64,000 nt of DNA from a virus. Each line of letters opens with the position of its first letter. The stretch's first letter is position 1. Made by a program: the position numbers and the translations under genes. Positions 27,189-35,287 of this stretch are shown here, piece after piece. Under the pieces are notes generated by a model. That model ran no database searches. It had not been told where the DNA came from and was given only the letters and a program-made list of their open reading frames with translations. Location: positions 100,249 to 164,248 of the IMG/VR virus record IMGVR_UViG_3300046810_000100; one strand, given 5' to 3'.

Positions 27189-27601
27189 TTCTGTTTACCT
27201 GCTGGCGCTGGTGGGGTTTCCAAGGAAATGGAATCACCGTACACACGCAGCATCAACGCCAACTGGAAACTGATGGAGTTGACATCATCGTGAGTGGTAT
27301 GAGCCTCGCCACCCGGTGTCTGGGAGATAACGTCCTTGAACACCTGCATGAACTCTTCCATCAGCTTTTCCCGGTTAGGACCGAAGTCTGTCACCAGTTT
27401 CATCTGAAGGTTCAACCAGCGGTCATACGCGGCTGCGTCGGAACCAATGGAAGCGATGAACACGTCGTAACCAGGCCCGAAGTTGGCAAGGGGCTTGATG
27501 AACAGGTTCGACAACGGCAGCTTCAGTTCCGGCCGGGGATCGGCTTGCATGTCAACAATCGCGTTGTTAACCACCAACTTAATGTGCAGCATGTCATCCA
27601 T
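27185..27601 (-). CDS. hypothetical protein, 138 aa
   Basis: Function unknown. A small soluble protein (MDDMLHIKLVVNNAIVDM), beta-rich at the N-terminus and helical at the C-terminus (SISFQLALMLRVYGDSI). It starts three bases after the stop of the RNAP beta C-terminal gene and overlaps the next start by four bases, consistent with coupled translation. Confidence 0.6.
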   Translation of the reverse strand: MDDMLHIKLVVNNAIVDMQADPRPELKLPLSNLFIKPLANFGPGYDVFIASIGSDAAAYDRWLNLQMKLVTDFGPNREKLMEEFMQVFKDVISQTPGGEAHTTHDDVNSISFQLALMLRVYGDSISLETPPAPAGKQK

Positions 27602-27604
27602 AGA

Positions 27605-28291
27605 TCACCCGTAACGCTTGTTCATGTTGTTGTCGATACCACGAGCCCGTAACAGGTAGTGAGCAGTCTTCAACGACTTGGCAATGTCACCCTTTTGCAG
27701 ACTGGCATTGGTGTTGGTCTTACCGGTAGTCAGCAGGTCGTTCTTGTAGGAACGCAATGCTTGCAGGTCACCGCCCTTCACGTTGTACAGTTCGTTGGCC
27801 ATGATGGTCAAACCGAGGTTACGCAACACCGTGATTTCAGGCTGACTGATACCAGTAGAACGAGAGTCACCCATTACCTGACCAGTGAGGTCGTCGATGG
27901 AGTGGTCGTCCTTTGCAGCGGAGAACTTCTTCACCCACATCTGACGTTGCTTACGCAGTTCGCCAGTGCCCACGATTGCCTTGTAGGGAGTCATGGACTT
28001 GATGCCGGTTTCTTCATCGAACACGATCAACTGCTGTTCGATCTCCACCCCGTACTTCTTGCTGATACGCAAGAGGTTTTCGTAGTGGATCATTTCCTTG
28101 GGGTTATAGTTGCTACCCCAGATTGACAGAGAACCCAGTTGTTCAACCTTATCAACAAAGTCACCAAACTGAGCATCATTCATTGCCTCGAACAAACGAG
28201 AGTAAATGACCCGGTTACCACCGCCCTCTGTCAGCTCACCCATGAAGCCGAGTACAAACTCCTCGGCCTCCTTACGGTTGCCCTTGGCCAT
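27605..28291 (-). CDS. RNA polymerase beta subunit, C-terminal piece
   Basis: This 228-residue protein appears to supply the end of RNAP beta that is missing from the 1479-residue gene. IVFDEETG resembles LYDGRTG of beta. RQMWVKKFSAAKDDHS...RSTG resembles YMLKLNHLVDDKIHARSTG. Near the C-terminus, QPEITVLRNLG then ANELYNVKGGDL aligns with GEMEVWALEAYG then LQELLTVKSDDV. It starts just where the larger protein stops in the bacterial sequence. phiKZ virion RNAP also has a separate beta C-terminal subunit (gp149), close to a RecA/UvsX-like gene (gp152), as here. The alignment is by eye and spaced motifs are degenerate. Confidence 0.65.
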   Translation of the reverse strand: MAKGNRKEAEEFVLGFMGELTEGGGNRVIYSRLFEAMNDAQFGDFVDKVEQLGSLSIWGSNYNPKEMIHYENLLRISKKYGVEIEQQLIVFDEETGIKSMTPYKAIVGTGELRKQRQMWVKKFSAAKDDHSIDDLTGQVMGDSRSTGISQPEITVLRNLGLTIMANELYNVKGGDLQALRSYKNDLLTTGKTNTNASLQKGDIAKSLKTAHYLLRARGIDNNMNKRYG

Positions 28292-28293
28292 GA

Positions 28294-28656
28294 TTACTTC
28301 CTCTGGTAGCCGTACTTCGTGATGGTCTTGTTGGCGTTAGTAACCACCTCACAAGCCGTCGAGAGGAACGGATCGTTTTGTGAAACAGTGATGGTCAACA
28401 GTTCGTCGAACATCATGGTCGCGTTTTCCAGCGTCTGACCGAACAGTGTTTTGTTCTTGTCGTCAACCGGGATAACAGGAAGCGTGGAATCGATGTTGCT
28501 GAGGCCGTACTTACCCGAAACAGTGAACAGGGTAATGGCGCCTTTAGCGCGTTCGGCCAAACGAGTTTTCAACTGAGTAATGTATTCGAACGGATCTTTA
28601 CAGAGGTTCATGAAGTTGCTGTCAGATACTACCAGCACGATGTTAGAGCTTTCCAT
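28294..28656 (-). CDS. hypothetical protein, 120 aa
   Basis: Function unknown. The start at 28656 (MESSNIVLVVSDSNFMNL) follows a GGGGAATGGAAG purine-rich stretch; an ATG 27 codons upstream would overlap the preceding gene and adds a poor leader. The N-terminal beta strand followed by a charged loop suggests an alpha/beta fold. It lies two bases before the RNAP beta C-terminal gene, so it is translated with it. Confidence 0.6.
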   Translation of the reverse strand: MESSNIVLVVSDSNFMNLCKDPFEYITQLKTRLAERAKGAITLFTVSGKYGLSNIDSTLPVIPVDDKNKTLFGQTLENATMMFDELLTITVSQNDPFLSTACEVVTNANKTITKYGYQRK

Positions 28657-28720
28657 TTGCTTCCATTCCCCTAAAAGTGAATGGGGACCCGATGGCTTGG
28701 ATCCCCTATACATATGCAAA

Positions 28721-30166
28721 TTACTTTTTCTTATCAAGCCAGTAAGGCTTGCGCTCGCCCAGAGCGATCTTCAACAGTTCAAGCGTGGAGACGGTGTGCT
28801 TGGTGATCAGCGGGTTGGTAAACCAGTAGTCCACGGTGTTCTCGAGGATGTCATTCCAGTCGTAACCTTGCTCTTTGATCTTGTTGTACATTTCCTGCGG
28901 GGTCATGCGGTACTTGTGCTCCAGAGTCAACCAGAACGTTTGCATGAACCACATTTGGTAGCAGATGCCCAGCGCCCGGTAGAACTTCTTGTCTTCAATA
29001 GACTTCTTCCAGACGGTGGTACGACCAACCTTGCACTCAGGGTACAGCACACAAGCGTGGCTGATAGCACTGCCTTCAAGACCGAACATGTCGGACGTCT
29101 TGATAGCGTGGTACATCGACAGCCCTTCTTGAATCCCTAGAGACTGGGAACCAATAAAGAACAGGCTGCTACCACTAGAGCCACTCTTGTTACGATAAAT
29201 GTTAGTTGTGTAGAAAAGCAGATCAGGGTTTTCTTTTGCATCTTTACCAATTACCACGTCGCTGCCGAACGGATTGGGGTACATCCATTCCTGGCCAGAT
29301 TTAAGTGCACTACCCCGGATGATTTCATAACCGATTTGCGGGATACGCAGGAGGGACTTAGGCCCTTTCAGTTTCTTCCCTTGACGAATGAAGACGGATT
29401 CCTTTTCCAGCGGCTGACCAGTCATGTTGACGATGTCAGTTACCTGAGCAGTCCACACTTGATAAGCGCCGAATTCGCCACCCAGTACGTCACAGTCTTC
29501 ATAGACGATACGACGCTGGTTACCGATTACCAGATCTCGAGTCTTCTGCGCGCCGCCTTCGTCGACTTCACCTTCTTGGAAGTGGGCCGAGGTCTTGGCG
29601 AAGTGCATTTCAGAGATCGAGTCGACTACAGTCATGATCGGCGAAATGATCTTGACCGCGTTACCATCGTTACCCGGGTAAGGAGTATTGATGTAGATGT
29701 TCTGCTTTTCTTTGATCGCCTGCTTTACATCAGCATGGCGGTCTTTGAACCACTGGTGAACGAAGTTACCGTCACAAGGGTTCTCGATGTCATTACGGCT
29801 GAAGTAGAAGAAACGCTTGTCCAGAATCTCGGTGTAGAAGTAGCCCGGAATACCGAACAGCTCGTCCACGATGTCAGCCAGACGACCTACGTTAAAGGTA
29901 GCCTCGATATCCTTGAAGGCCACGATGAGCGTGTGATAACGATACAACGCGTTGGCCATCATCAATACAGTTTGGCCGGTCTTCTGCGTGTTGTTACCAC
30001 CGGTTACAGCGTTGTTGCGGCACAGTCCACCATTCATGTAGGTGACCTGATCCGGACCCACTAAGAACTCACCGTTGATCATGTCCATCATTGGCGAGAA
30101 CTGAAGAGTCGGGATAACAGTATCGGACGACTTCATTGCTTTAACAAAACTGTGCGGAGATGCCAT
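28721..30166 (-). CDS. RecA/UvsX-like recombinase or ATPase
   Basis: Probable RecA-fold ATPase for homologous recombination or recombination-dependent replication. GGNNTQKT (residues 56-63) is a P-loop in which Gln replaces the usual Gly before Lys; T4 UvsX also departs there. IMTVVDSISEM (178-188) matches the Walker B segment of RecA (VIVVDSVAAL). A later strand, YQVWTAQVTD, fits the position of the RecA QIR strand. Length, 481 residues, is longer than RecA (~350) or UvsX (~390), with a C-terminal extension. phiKZ has a similar gene (gp152) near its RNAP beta C-terminal gene. It is the first gene of the minus block from 30166. Confidence 0.65.
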   Translation of the reverse strand: MASPHSFVKAMKSSDTVIPTLQFSPMMDMINGEFLVGPDQVTYMNGGLCRNNAVTGGNNTQKTGQTVLMMANALYRYHTLIVAFKDIEATFNVGRLADIVDELFGIPGYFYTEILDKRFFYFSRNDIENPCDGNFVHQWFKDRHADVKQAIKEKQNIYINTPYPGNDGNAVKIISPIMTVVDSISEMHFAKTSAHFQEGEVDEGGAQKTRDLVIGNQRRIVYEDCDVLGGEFGAYQVWTAQVTDIVNMTGQPLEKESVFIRQGKKLKGPKSLLRIPQIGYEIIRGSALKSGQEWMYPNPFGSDVVIGKDAKENPDLLFYTTNIYRNKSGSSGSSLFFIGSQSLGIQEGLSMYHAIKTSDMFGLEGSAISHACVLYPECKVGRTTVWKKSIEDKKFYRALGICYQMWFMQTFWLTLEHKYRMTPQEMYNKIKEQGYDWNDILENTVDYWFTNPLITKHTVSTLELLKIALGERKPYWLDKKK

Positions 30167-30250
30167 ATTTCTTAACTTCCTGGTATTTTATGAATTTCAA
30201 TCCAAGGGCCACTCTGCCCCGGTCACTTTGGGCAAACTGCCCTCCCCTAA

Positions 30251-30264
30251 ACTATATTGATATA
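30251..30264. promoter_or_regulatory. palindromic early-promoter-like element
   Basis: CTATATTGATATAG is a palindrome apart from its two central bases, in the 108-bp gap between the divergent genes starting at 30166 and 30275. On the plus strand, AACTATATTGA resembles the AACTATATTAC element at 40577. It could serve the plus-strand gene, or both directions. Confidence 0.4.
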
Positions 30265-30274
30265 GAGGTCAGTA

Positions 30275-31081
30275 ATGGAAAATTATATCGCACTGGTTAA
30301 GAACCCAGATACGTTGCTTTCCGTACAAGGTATGGAAGCAATGAGCTTGGGCGAGAACTTCGACCTGTTCTTCAAAGAGTTCTCCACCTCCATCGATCGT
30401 CGCATGGCTGCGCTGAGCAAATCGATCCATCAGGTTGACTACTCGGCTGCCAAGCGCAACATCGAAGCTAACAAGATCTTGTACGTCAAGAACACCGGCG
30501 TTGAGATGATTACCCCCGAAGGTTTCCAAGCCGGTATGGGTAATATGATGGCACACACCAAGGCCGTTGTAGACGGTGTGTACATCGTGTGCAGTCTGAA
30601 GACCGAGGCGGCGAGACTATATGATTGGTTGAAACAAATCATCAAGAATGGTCGCGTTGACAAGTCCTTCGGCTGGACTATCAAGGACTTCGACACTGCC
30701 CTTAACAAGGCTGAAAACTTCGTCAAGAACCTCCCTGACAACAGTCGCCGTCTGAAGTTCAACCTCGGCCAAGTGTACTTCAACTTCGACGAGTTCTTCG
30801 CCTGCATGATCACCTTCAACCACGGCGTGAGCACTCTCGGTGGGCGTGACATCGAACTGTTGGCTAAAGAGCTGACCAACGTTCACGAACTCGGTACGCT
30901 GATGGTCAAGAAGATCAAGGCTAACGAGCTGCTGGTAAGCGAGCAGGGCATTGCCGACGTAGAGGCCATCGTCAACAAGTTCGTGTCTCTGACCAACCTT
31001 GCAGGCGCGCTGCTGGTGCTTCTGAACGATCTGACCGCTGTATTCAACGAGCAAGCGAAGACCATCGCCGAACTCAAGTAA
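30275..31081 (+). CDS. hypothetical protein, 268 aa
   Basis: Function unknown. The protein is almost entirely helical, soluble and rich in Lys, Asn and Phe. It is a one-gene transcription unit with a promoter-like palindrome before it and a strong terminator after it. Helical proteins of this kind occur among phiKZ internal head proteins and virion components, but no specific motif is seen. AGAGGTCAGTA before the ATG is an acceptable ribosome binding site. Confidence 0.6.
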   Translation: MENYIALVKNPDTLLSVQGMEAMSLGENFDLFFKEFSTSIDRRMAALSKSIHQVDYSAAKRNIEANKILYVKNTGVEMITPEGFQAGMGNMMAHTKAVVDGVYIVCSLKTEAARLYDWLKQIIKNGRVDKSFGWTIKDFDTALNKAENFVKNLPDNSRRLKFNLGQVYFNFDEFFACMITFNHGVSTLGGRDIELLAKELTNVHELGTLMVKKIKANELLVSEQGIADVEAIVNKFVSLTNLAGALLVLLNDLTAVFNEQAKTIAELK

Positions 31082-31096
31082 AACAGCCATAAAGCA

Positions 31097-31138
31097 CTAT
31101 AACTCCCCTACCCTTTTTACGGGGTAGGGGAGTTATAG
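31097..31138. terminator. bidirectional terminator between convergent genes
   Basis: CTATAACTCCCCTACCC pairs perfectly over 17 bp with GGGTAGGGGAGTTATAG. A member of the TATAACCC family, it lies between the stops at 31081 and 31150. Confidence 0.85.
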
Positions 31139-31149
31139 CTGATACAGGG

Positions 31150-32661
31150 TTATTGCCCCAGCTCTGCCTTGTTCAGCACACGCAGATTAGCCGCTGCACT
31201 GGTATGGATGTAGATGAATTCATTTGTCTTCACCAACGTGTTGTAACGGAGCCCCGTAGCGTTACGAGTATCCACAGCAACCCACACCTCTACATCTGGA
31301 TCTTCTACCGAATTGAAAGCATTGCGTTCTGGAATGTCATACCCAACCGACAACATGATAGGCACAGGCTTAACCGCTTTAGGGTGGTCGACCAGTACCT
31401 TGAATGATGTCTTCAACTGTGTAAATTCAGGATGCAGTTTAAGCTTCACTACGCCCTTGCCGTTTTCTTCCTTGACGTACACTTGATCGGTGATGTTGTA
31501 GAACTTGGTGTGCCCGAACTGGTTGTTCTCATCCTTCTTCAAGAACGATTCCAACTGGAAGTCCATGACATCCAAGAACTCGCGTACACGGTACGACATC
31601 ATTACCGGTTTGATCAGCTCGATCAGGACTGGCTTGCCGTTACCTTTAGTAACCGGAGAGACCAGATCCGTATTTTGCGGAACAGCCGGAATGGTGTCGA
31701 TCATGCGCGCTACATCTTTGCCGGTCAGGTTGTTCAATGTCCCAGCAGACAGATACCCATCAGGGTTAGCGATCTTCTTGGAAGTGAACTCAAACAACTT
31801 GTCCAGCAACTGAATCGGTTTCAGGGTATAGAGTTTGGAGTAGGTCACGTCCGGTGTGATCTTTCCGTAGTAGTTCTTGTCCGGCTCCACTTTACCGAAG
31901 CCATACACGCGGAAACCATTGAGTAGCTTGTAGAAGTCAACAGCATTACCGGTCTGAAAGTACCAGCGTGTTGCACTGACGATCTTGTTGAAATCCGATT
32001 CAGGATTTTCATACTCTTTACGAGTCATGATCGAGAGGCTAATGCCTTTCAGGTGACCGATAACAGTACCGACTTCCGCCAACTCCAATTGCTTGTGCGC
32101 GAGACGATTGCCCAAACCACCTTCTGCCGCACCCGCTAGATCGAAGATAACCTTGCGATCCTTCCCATCTGTAGCAATAGCAGTCACCAAGGCTAGACAT
32201 TCCTTGGCCAGGTCAATTTCAGAAGCAGACAACACGTGAGTGCCCAGCTTAACCCCTTCCTTATCCAGCTGAGCTGGTTTGAGGCGGCTGAGTACTTCCA
32301 ATTCACGATGAGGAGTAATGACGCACAGGTTCTTGTACACTGACTGATTAACAACAAACGGTTCGAGTACAGCCTTGAACCCAGACAGCATACTTTCGAT
32401 GACACTAGCAGAACCGCAAACCGTCAAACTGATGATGTCATTAACGACCACCACTGTGTTAGGCTTCTGCTTGTTGCCGGTGTAATACCCTGTAGAAGTC
32501 GCTACATCCTTGGCCAGCTTCTTCTTACCCTCTTGAGCGATGTCATAGGTGTAGCCATGACCGCCCAAGTAATGAAATCGTTTATGTTTTCCCTCTGCTG
32601 CTTCCAAAGCATTTGCAATCAAATAAACAACCATGTTTATTGTCGGAGTGATTTCGTCCAT
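31150..32661 (-). CDS. hypothetical protein, 503 aa
   Basis: Function unknown. A mixed alpha/beta protein with a possible nucleotide or nucleic-acid role suggested only by Gly-rich stretches (YLGGHGYTYDI near residue 31 and DLAGAAEGGLG near 175); neither is a complete known motif. No membrane segment. It is read from 32661 after the membrane protein gene at 32698. A role in the virion or in DNA metabolism is equally possible. Confidence 0.6.
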   Translation of the reverse strand: MDEITPTINMVVYLIANALEAAEGKHKRFHYLGGHGYTYDIAQEGKKKLAKDVATSTGYYTGNKQKPNTVVVVNDIISLTVCGSASVIESMLSGFKAVLEPFVVNQSVYKNLCVITPHRELEVLSRLKPAQLDKEGVKLGTHVLSASEIDLAKECLALVTAIATDGKDRKVIFDLAGAAEGGLGNRLAHKQLELAEVGTVIGHLKGISLSIMTRKEYENPESDFNKIVSATRWYFQTGNAVDFYKLLNGFRVYGFGKVEPDKNYYGKITPDVTYSKLYTLKPIQLLDKLFEFTSKKIANPDGYLSAGTLNNLTGKDVARMIDTIPAVPQNTDLVSPVTKGNGKPVLIELIKPVMMSYRVREFLDVMDFQLESFLKKDENNQFGHTKFYNITDQVYVKEENGKGVVKLKLHPEFTQLKTSFKVLVDHPKAVKPVPIMLSVGYDIPERNAFNSVEDPDVEVWVAVDTRNATGLRYNTLVKTNEFIYIHTSAAANLRVLNKAELGQ

Positions 32662-32697
32662 CGCAGGCAGTCCTTAAGAGGTGTTGATACACATTAA

Positions 32698-33183
32698 TTA
32701 GTGCTGCGGTGAACTTTTAGCTTTAGGCGTTTTACCGAGACTGAGAGCCATATCTGTCAGTGCCTTATTGTTCACCCGTAACAACTGATTCTCATCGAGG
32801 ACCTGTACCAAGTGTAGCCTGAGCCAATGGTTCTCTTCATCCAGATGAGCCGTGTTCTTGAGCAACAGGATATTTTCTTGCTTTATCGTCGAGTTTTGCT
32901 CGGAGAGCACCTCGTTAATACGAATGAATCCCTTGATGGGCCCTCCACTATCCCCATCGAACAAGAGATTCACTTTAGAAATACCCACCTCCATGTCTGA
33001 CACTTCCATCCGCAGATTAAGGTTAGCAACCGCAAGGCTGGTGACCACAACCAGTAGAACAGAGACCAGGAAAATAGAAGTTTTTAGCGCTGACGTTAAC
33101 TGCTCTTCAAGTGTCGCACCCTTTGTTAACGCTAGGACAAATTCTATGAATCTGTTGGTTAGCTCTTTAAAGACCGCTAACAT
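32698..33183 (-). CDS. membrane-anchored coiled-coil protein, 161 aa
   Basis: The start at 33183 (MLAVFKELTNRFIEF) follows TAAGGATAG. One transmembrane helix lies at about residues 34-56 (IFLVSVLLVVVTSLAV). The C-terminal ~80 residues, with regular Leu/Asn heptads (SEQNSTIKQENILLLKNT), should form a coiled coil. This topology resembles i-spanins (Rz-like), but the 33-residue cytoplasmic N-terminus is longer than usual and no partner o-spanin with a lipobox is seen nearby. It could instead be another inner-membrane phage protein. Confidence 0.6.
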   Translation of the reverse strand: MLAVFKELTNRFIEFVLALTKGATLEEQLTSALKTSIFLVSVLLVVVTSLAVANLNLRMEVSDMEVGISKVNLLFDGDSGGPIKGFIRINEVLSEQNSTIKQENILLLKNTAHLDEENHWLRLHLVQVLDENQLLRVNNKALTDMALSLGKTPKAKSSPQH

Positions 33184-33214
33184 GGGACTATCCTTACACG
33201 AAGAGGTGAGAGTT

Positions 33215-34558
33215 ATGAGCACTGTAGTTTATTTATCGTTTGGCAGTATATCACCACTCTACAATAACGCACTAGAAAGTTTGTCACCTATTGGTGAACT
33301 TTCCAACAAATCCCGGACCTATGCAAGAGACCCGGGGGTTTTCGCCAATGACAACGCTGCCAGTGTTACAGAGCTCTTCAACTTCTTGAGCCAAAACAAC
33401 AACGTCGATATCAAGATGCCGGCCAACTTGGCTCTTGTTCAAATCAATATCGGCGACTGGCTGTATGCCCAAGCAAAGCAGGGTAACATTACTAGCAGCC
33501 GTCCTGGCACCCTAGCGCTGTTGCAAGCGACCTTTTCGAACAATATCGAAATTACCGATATCGGCGAGATGGTAACCGACAACACCATCTGGTTCCCAAG
33601 TTTCATCCACGGTACTCACACTGTTGGCGCCGCTAAACACGAGTTCTACCTGTGGTTCGCTGACGCCTATTTCCAGGATCAGTACCCTGTTGTAAAGTTC
33701 ACAGTTTGCCACCCTCTCCCAATCGGCGAGATGGACTTCCTGATGAACGCGAACTACAAGCAGATCGAAGCCCGCTTTGATCTCGAAACGCCCGATGTAA
33801 TTGAAGATCGGACCCATGCTCTGACCAACCAAGCGGCCTGGCCTTATACAGAGCGTAAGGTTCTTGGCTTCCAGATCTTGGACCTGATCAACACCCCTAA
33901 TTACAATATGGGGTATTGGCGCTTCGTAGCGTGGGGCAACAGCTCTGACGCGGAAGACCAGCTCTTCGAGCAGATCCAGAAAGAGATCCTGGACAACTCT
34001 CAGTTCGGTCGTCCTCGTTGGGAAGAGAAGATCCCTGACCTTTTCAACCCGCTTGAGTTCTACGTGATTCCGTCGTTCGATCGGTATGGCCTTACCAACA
34101 AGACCAATGGCGCGAAGAACTTTTCCCCAATTGCTGATCGTGAAACGATGCAGGTCTTGGTCGACAAGTACTTGACCCCGAACATGACGCCGGCTCACGT
34201 CATAAAATCCATGCAGATCGTTCCTGTCCTCTATAAGTCGCTTAGCTGTGCCTTCGTGGCCAAGCTGAACAACCGCCCGGGGATGGAAAAGATCACTGCT
34301 TTGTTCCCTGATTACTCGTTGATCGAGTCGACTGACCCAGACTTCGACCTGATGAATAGCGCCACCATGGAGTTCATTCGTCAGATGGAAAACCTGTTGG
34401 CTGCAGCTGAGGTAGTTACCCCTACCAGCTTGCCTCCAACTGGTGTTACCCGGGTTATGCGTTTCGGTCAGGTCTATGTGGCTCGTCGTATCGGGAAGGT
34501 AAAGATCCTGGTAATGACCCGCTACCAAATGCTGCAAGACGGCGTTGTGAGTGAATAA
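33215..34558 (+). CDS. probable virion structural protein, 447 aa
   Basis: The frame is open further upstream, but the start at 33215 (MSTVVYLSFGSISPL) is chosen for AGAGGTGAGAG before it; the longer frame would overlap the divergent gene. The protein is soluble, mixed alpha/beta and aromatic-rich, with no enzyme motif. It is followed after two bases by the 213-residue gene. Size, composition and context suggest a virion protein; this is an inference. Confidence 0.6.
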   Translation: MSTVVYLSFGSISPLYNNALESLSPIGELSNKSRTYARDPGVFANDNAASVTELFNFLSQNNNVDIKMPANLALVQINIGDWLYAQAKQGNITSSRPGTLALLQATFSNNIEITDIGEMVTDNTIWFPSFIHGTHTVGAAKHEFYLWFADAYFQDQYPVVKFTVCHPLPIGEMDFLMNANYKQIEARFDLETPDVIEDRTHALTNQAAWPYTERKVLGFQILDLINTPNYNMGYWRFVAWGNSSDAEDQLFEQIQKEILDNSQFGRPRWEEKIPDLFNPLEFYVIPSFDRYGLTNKTNGAKNFSPIADRETMQVLVDKYLTPNMTPAHVIKSMQIVPVLYKSLSCAFVAKLNNRPGMEKITALFPDYSLIESTDPDFDLMNSATMEFIRQMENLLAAAEVVTPTSLPPTGVTRVMRFGQVYVARRIGKVKILVMTRYQMLQDGVVSE

Positions 34559-34560
34559 CC

Positions 34561-35202
34561 ATGGCTGACAAAAACATCATCCCCGCGATTCATGCTGCGG
34601 GACGATTTGAAGCATCTGCTCCGTTTAACACCATTGTTGATCAGAGCAAGTACTACACCGTTGAAGCGACCCGTACCATCTTCGAGATGGAACAGGCTAA
34701 GCTCGACCTGTACACGCTGGTGTTCGCACCGGTGGGTGTTGTCGCCGAGGATTACCCTACTGTGCTGGCTCGTGCCAAAGCAGCAGACGCGATCATCGTT
34801 TCCTTGATGGACCGTAACGGGATTCCTGTTTACGTCCCTACTACTTACCTGACCTCGTTTCCTCTGGTCGATGGTGTGTCGTATGAACGTATGTGCATTG
34901 TGGCTGACGTGGGCGCCGTTCCTCCGAGCATGCAACAAACCCTGCAACAGGCAATGGACCACATGGCCAACTACCTGCTGACAACTGTTGGTATTACCGC
35001 CCGCGTTACATTGGGTACGATCCCGACTGTTGGTTACACCAGCCAAGCGCAAGCAGACGCCTACGAGAATACCCGCAAGGGTAAGATCACTGACGCCAGT
35101 AATGATGTAGCCAAGGTAAATGCCCTGACTGCTCAGCTGGCCGCAGCTCAAGCATACAACCTTGAGTTGGAAGCAGCCTTGGCTGCCGCTACAGCACCTT
35201 AA
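34561..35202 (+). CDS. probable virion-associated protein, 213 aa
   Basis: Function unknown. A beta-rich first 150 residues and an Ala-rich helical C-terminal tail (VNALTAQLAAAQAYNLEL) likely to form a coiled coil or trimerisation helix. It starts two bases after the preceding stop, so it is probably translated with the 447-residue protein and may act with it. A hairpin terminator follows. Confidence 0.6.
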   Translation: MADKNIIPAIHAAGRFEASAPFNTIVDQSKYYTVEATRTIFEMEQAKLDLYTLVFAPVGVVAEDYPTVLARAKAADAIIVSLMDRNGIPVYVPTTYLTSFPLVDGVSYERMCIVADVGAVPPSMQQTLQQAMDHMANYLLTTVGITARVTLGTIPTVGYTSQAQADAYENTRKGKITDASNDVAKVNALTAQLAAAQAYNLELEAALAAATAP

Positions 35203-35242
35203 TGGTGTAGCCTTCCATTGATACGCAATTGCAGCCATAGCG

Positions 35243-35273
35243 CCCCTAGCAGCCTGTTAAGGGCTGCTAGGGG
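35243..35273. terminator. bidirectional terminator between convergent genes
   Basis: CCCCTAGCAGCC pairs perfectly over 12 bp with GGCTGCTAGGGG around TGTTAAG, between the stops at 35202 and 35288. Confidence 0.8.
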
Positions 35274-35287
35274 TACTGGGTTGTTCG

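Noticed and set aside
31150-32661. RNase H-like or nucleotide-binding enzyme
   Set aside because: Gly-rich stretches are suggestive, but catalytic acidic residues of RNase H or a complete P-loop could not be placed.
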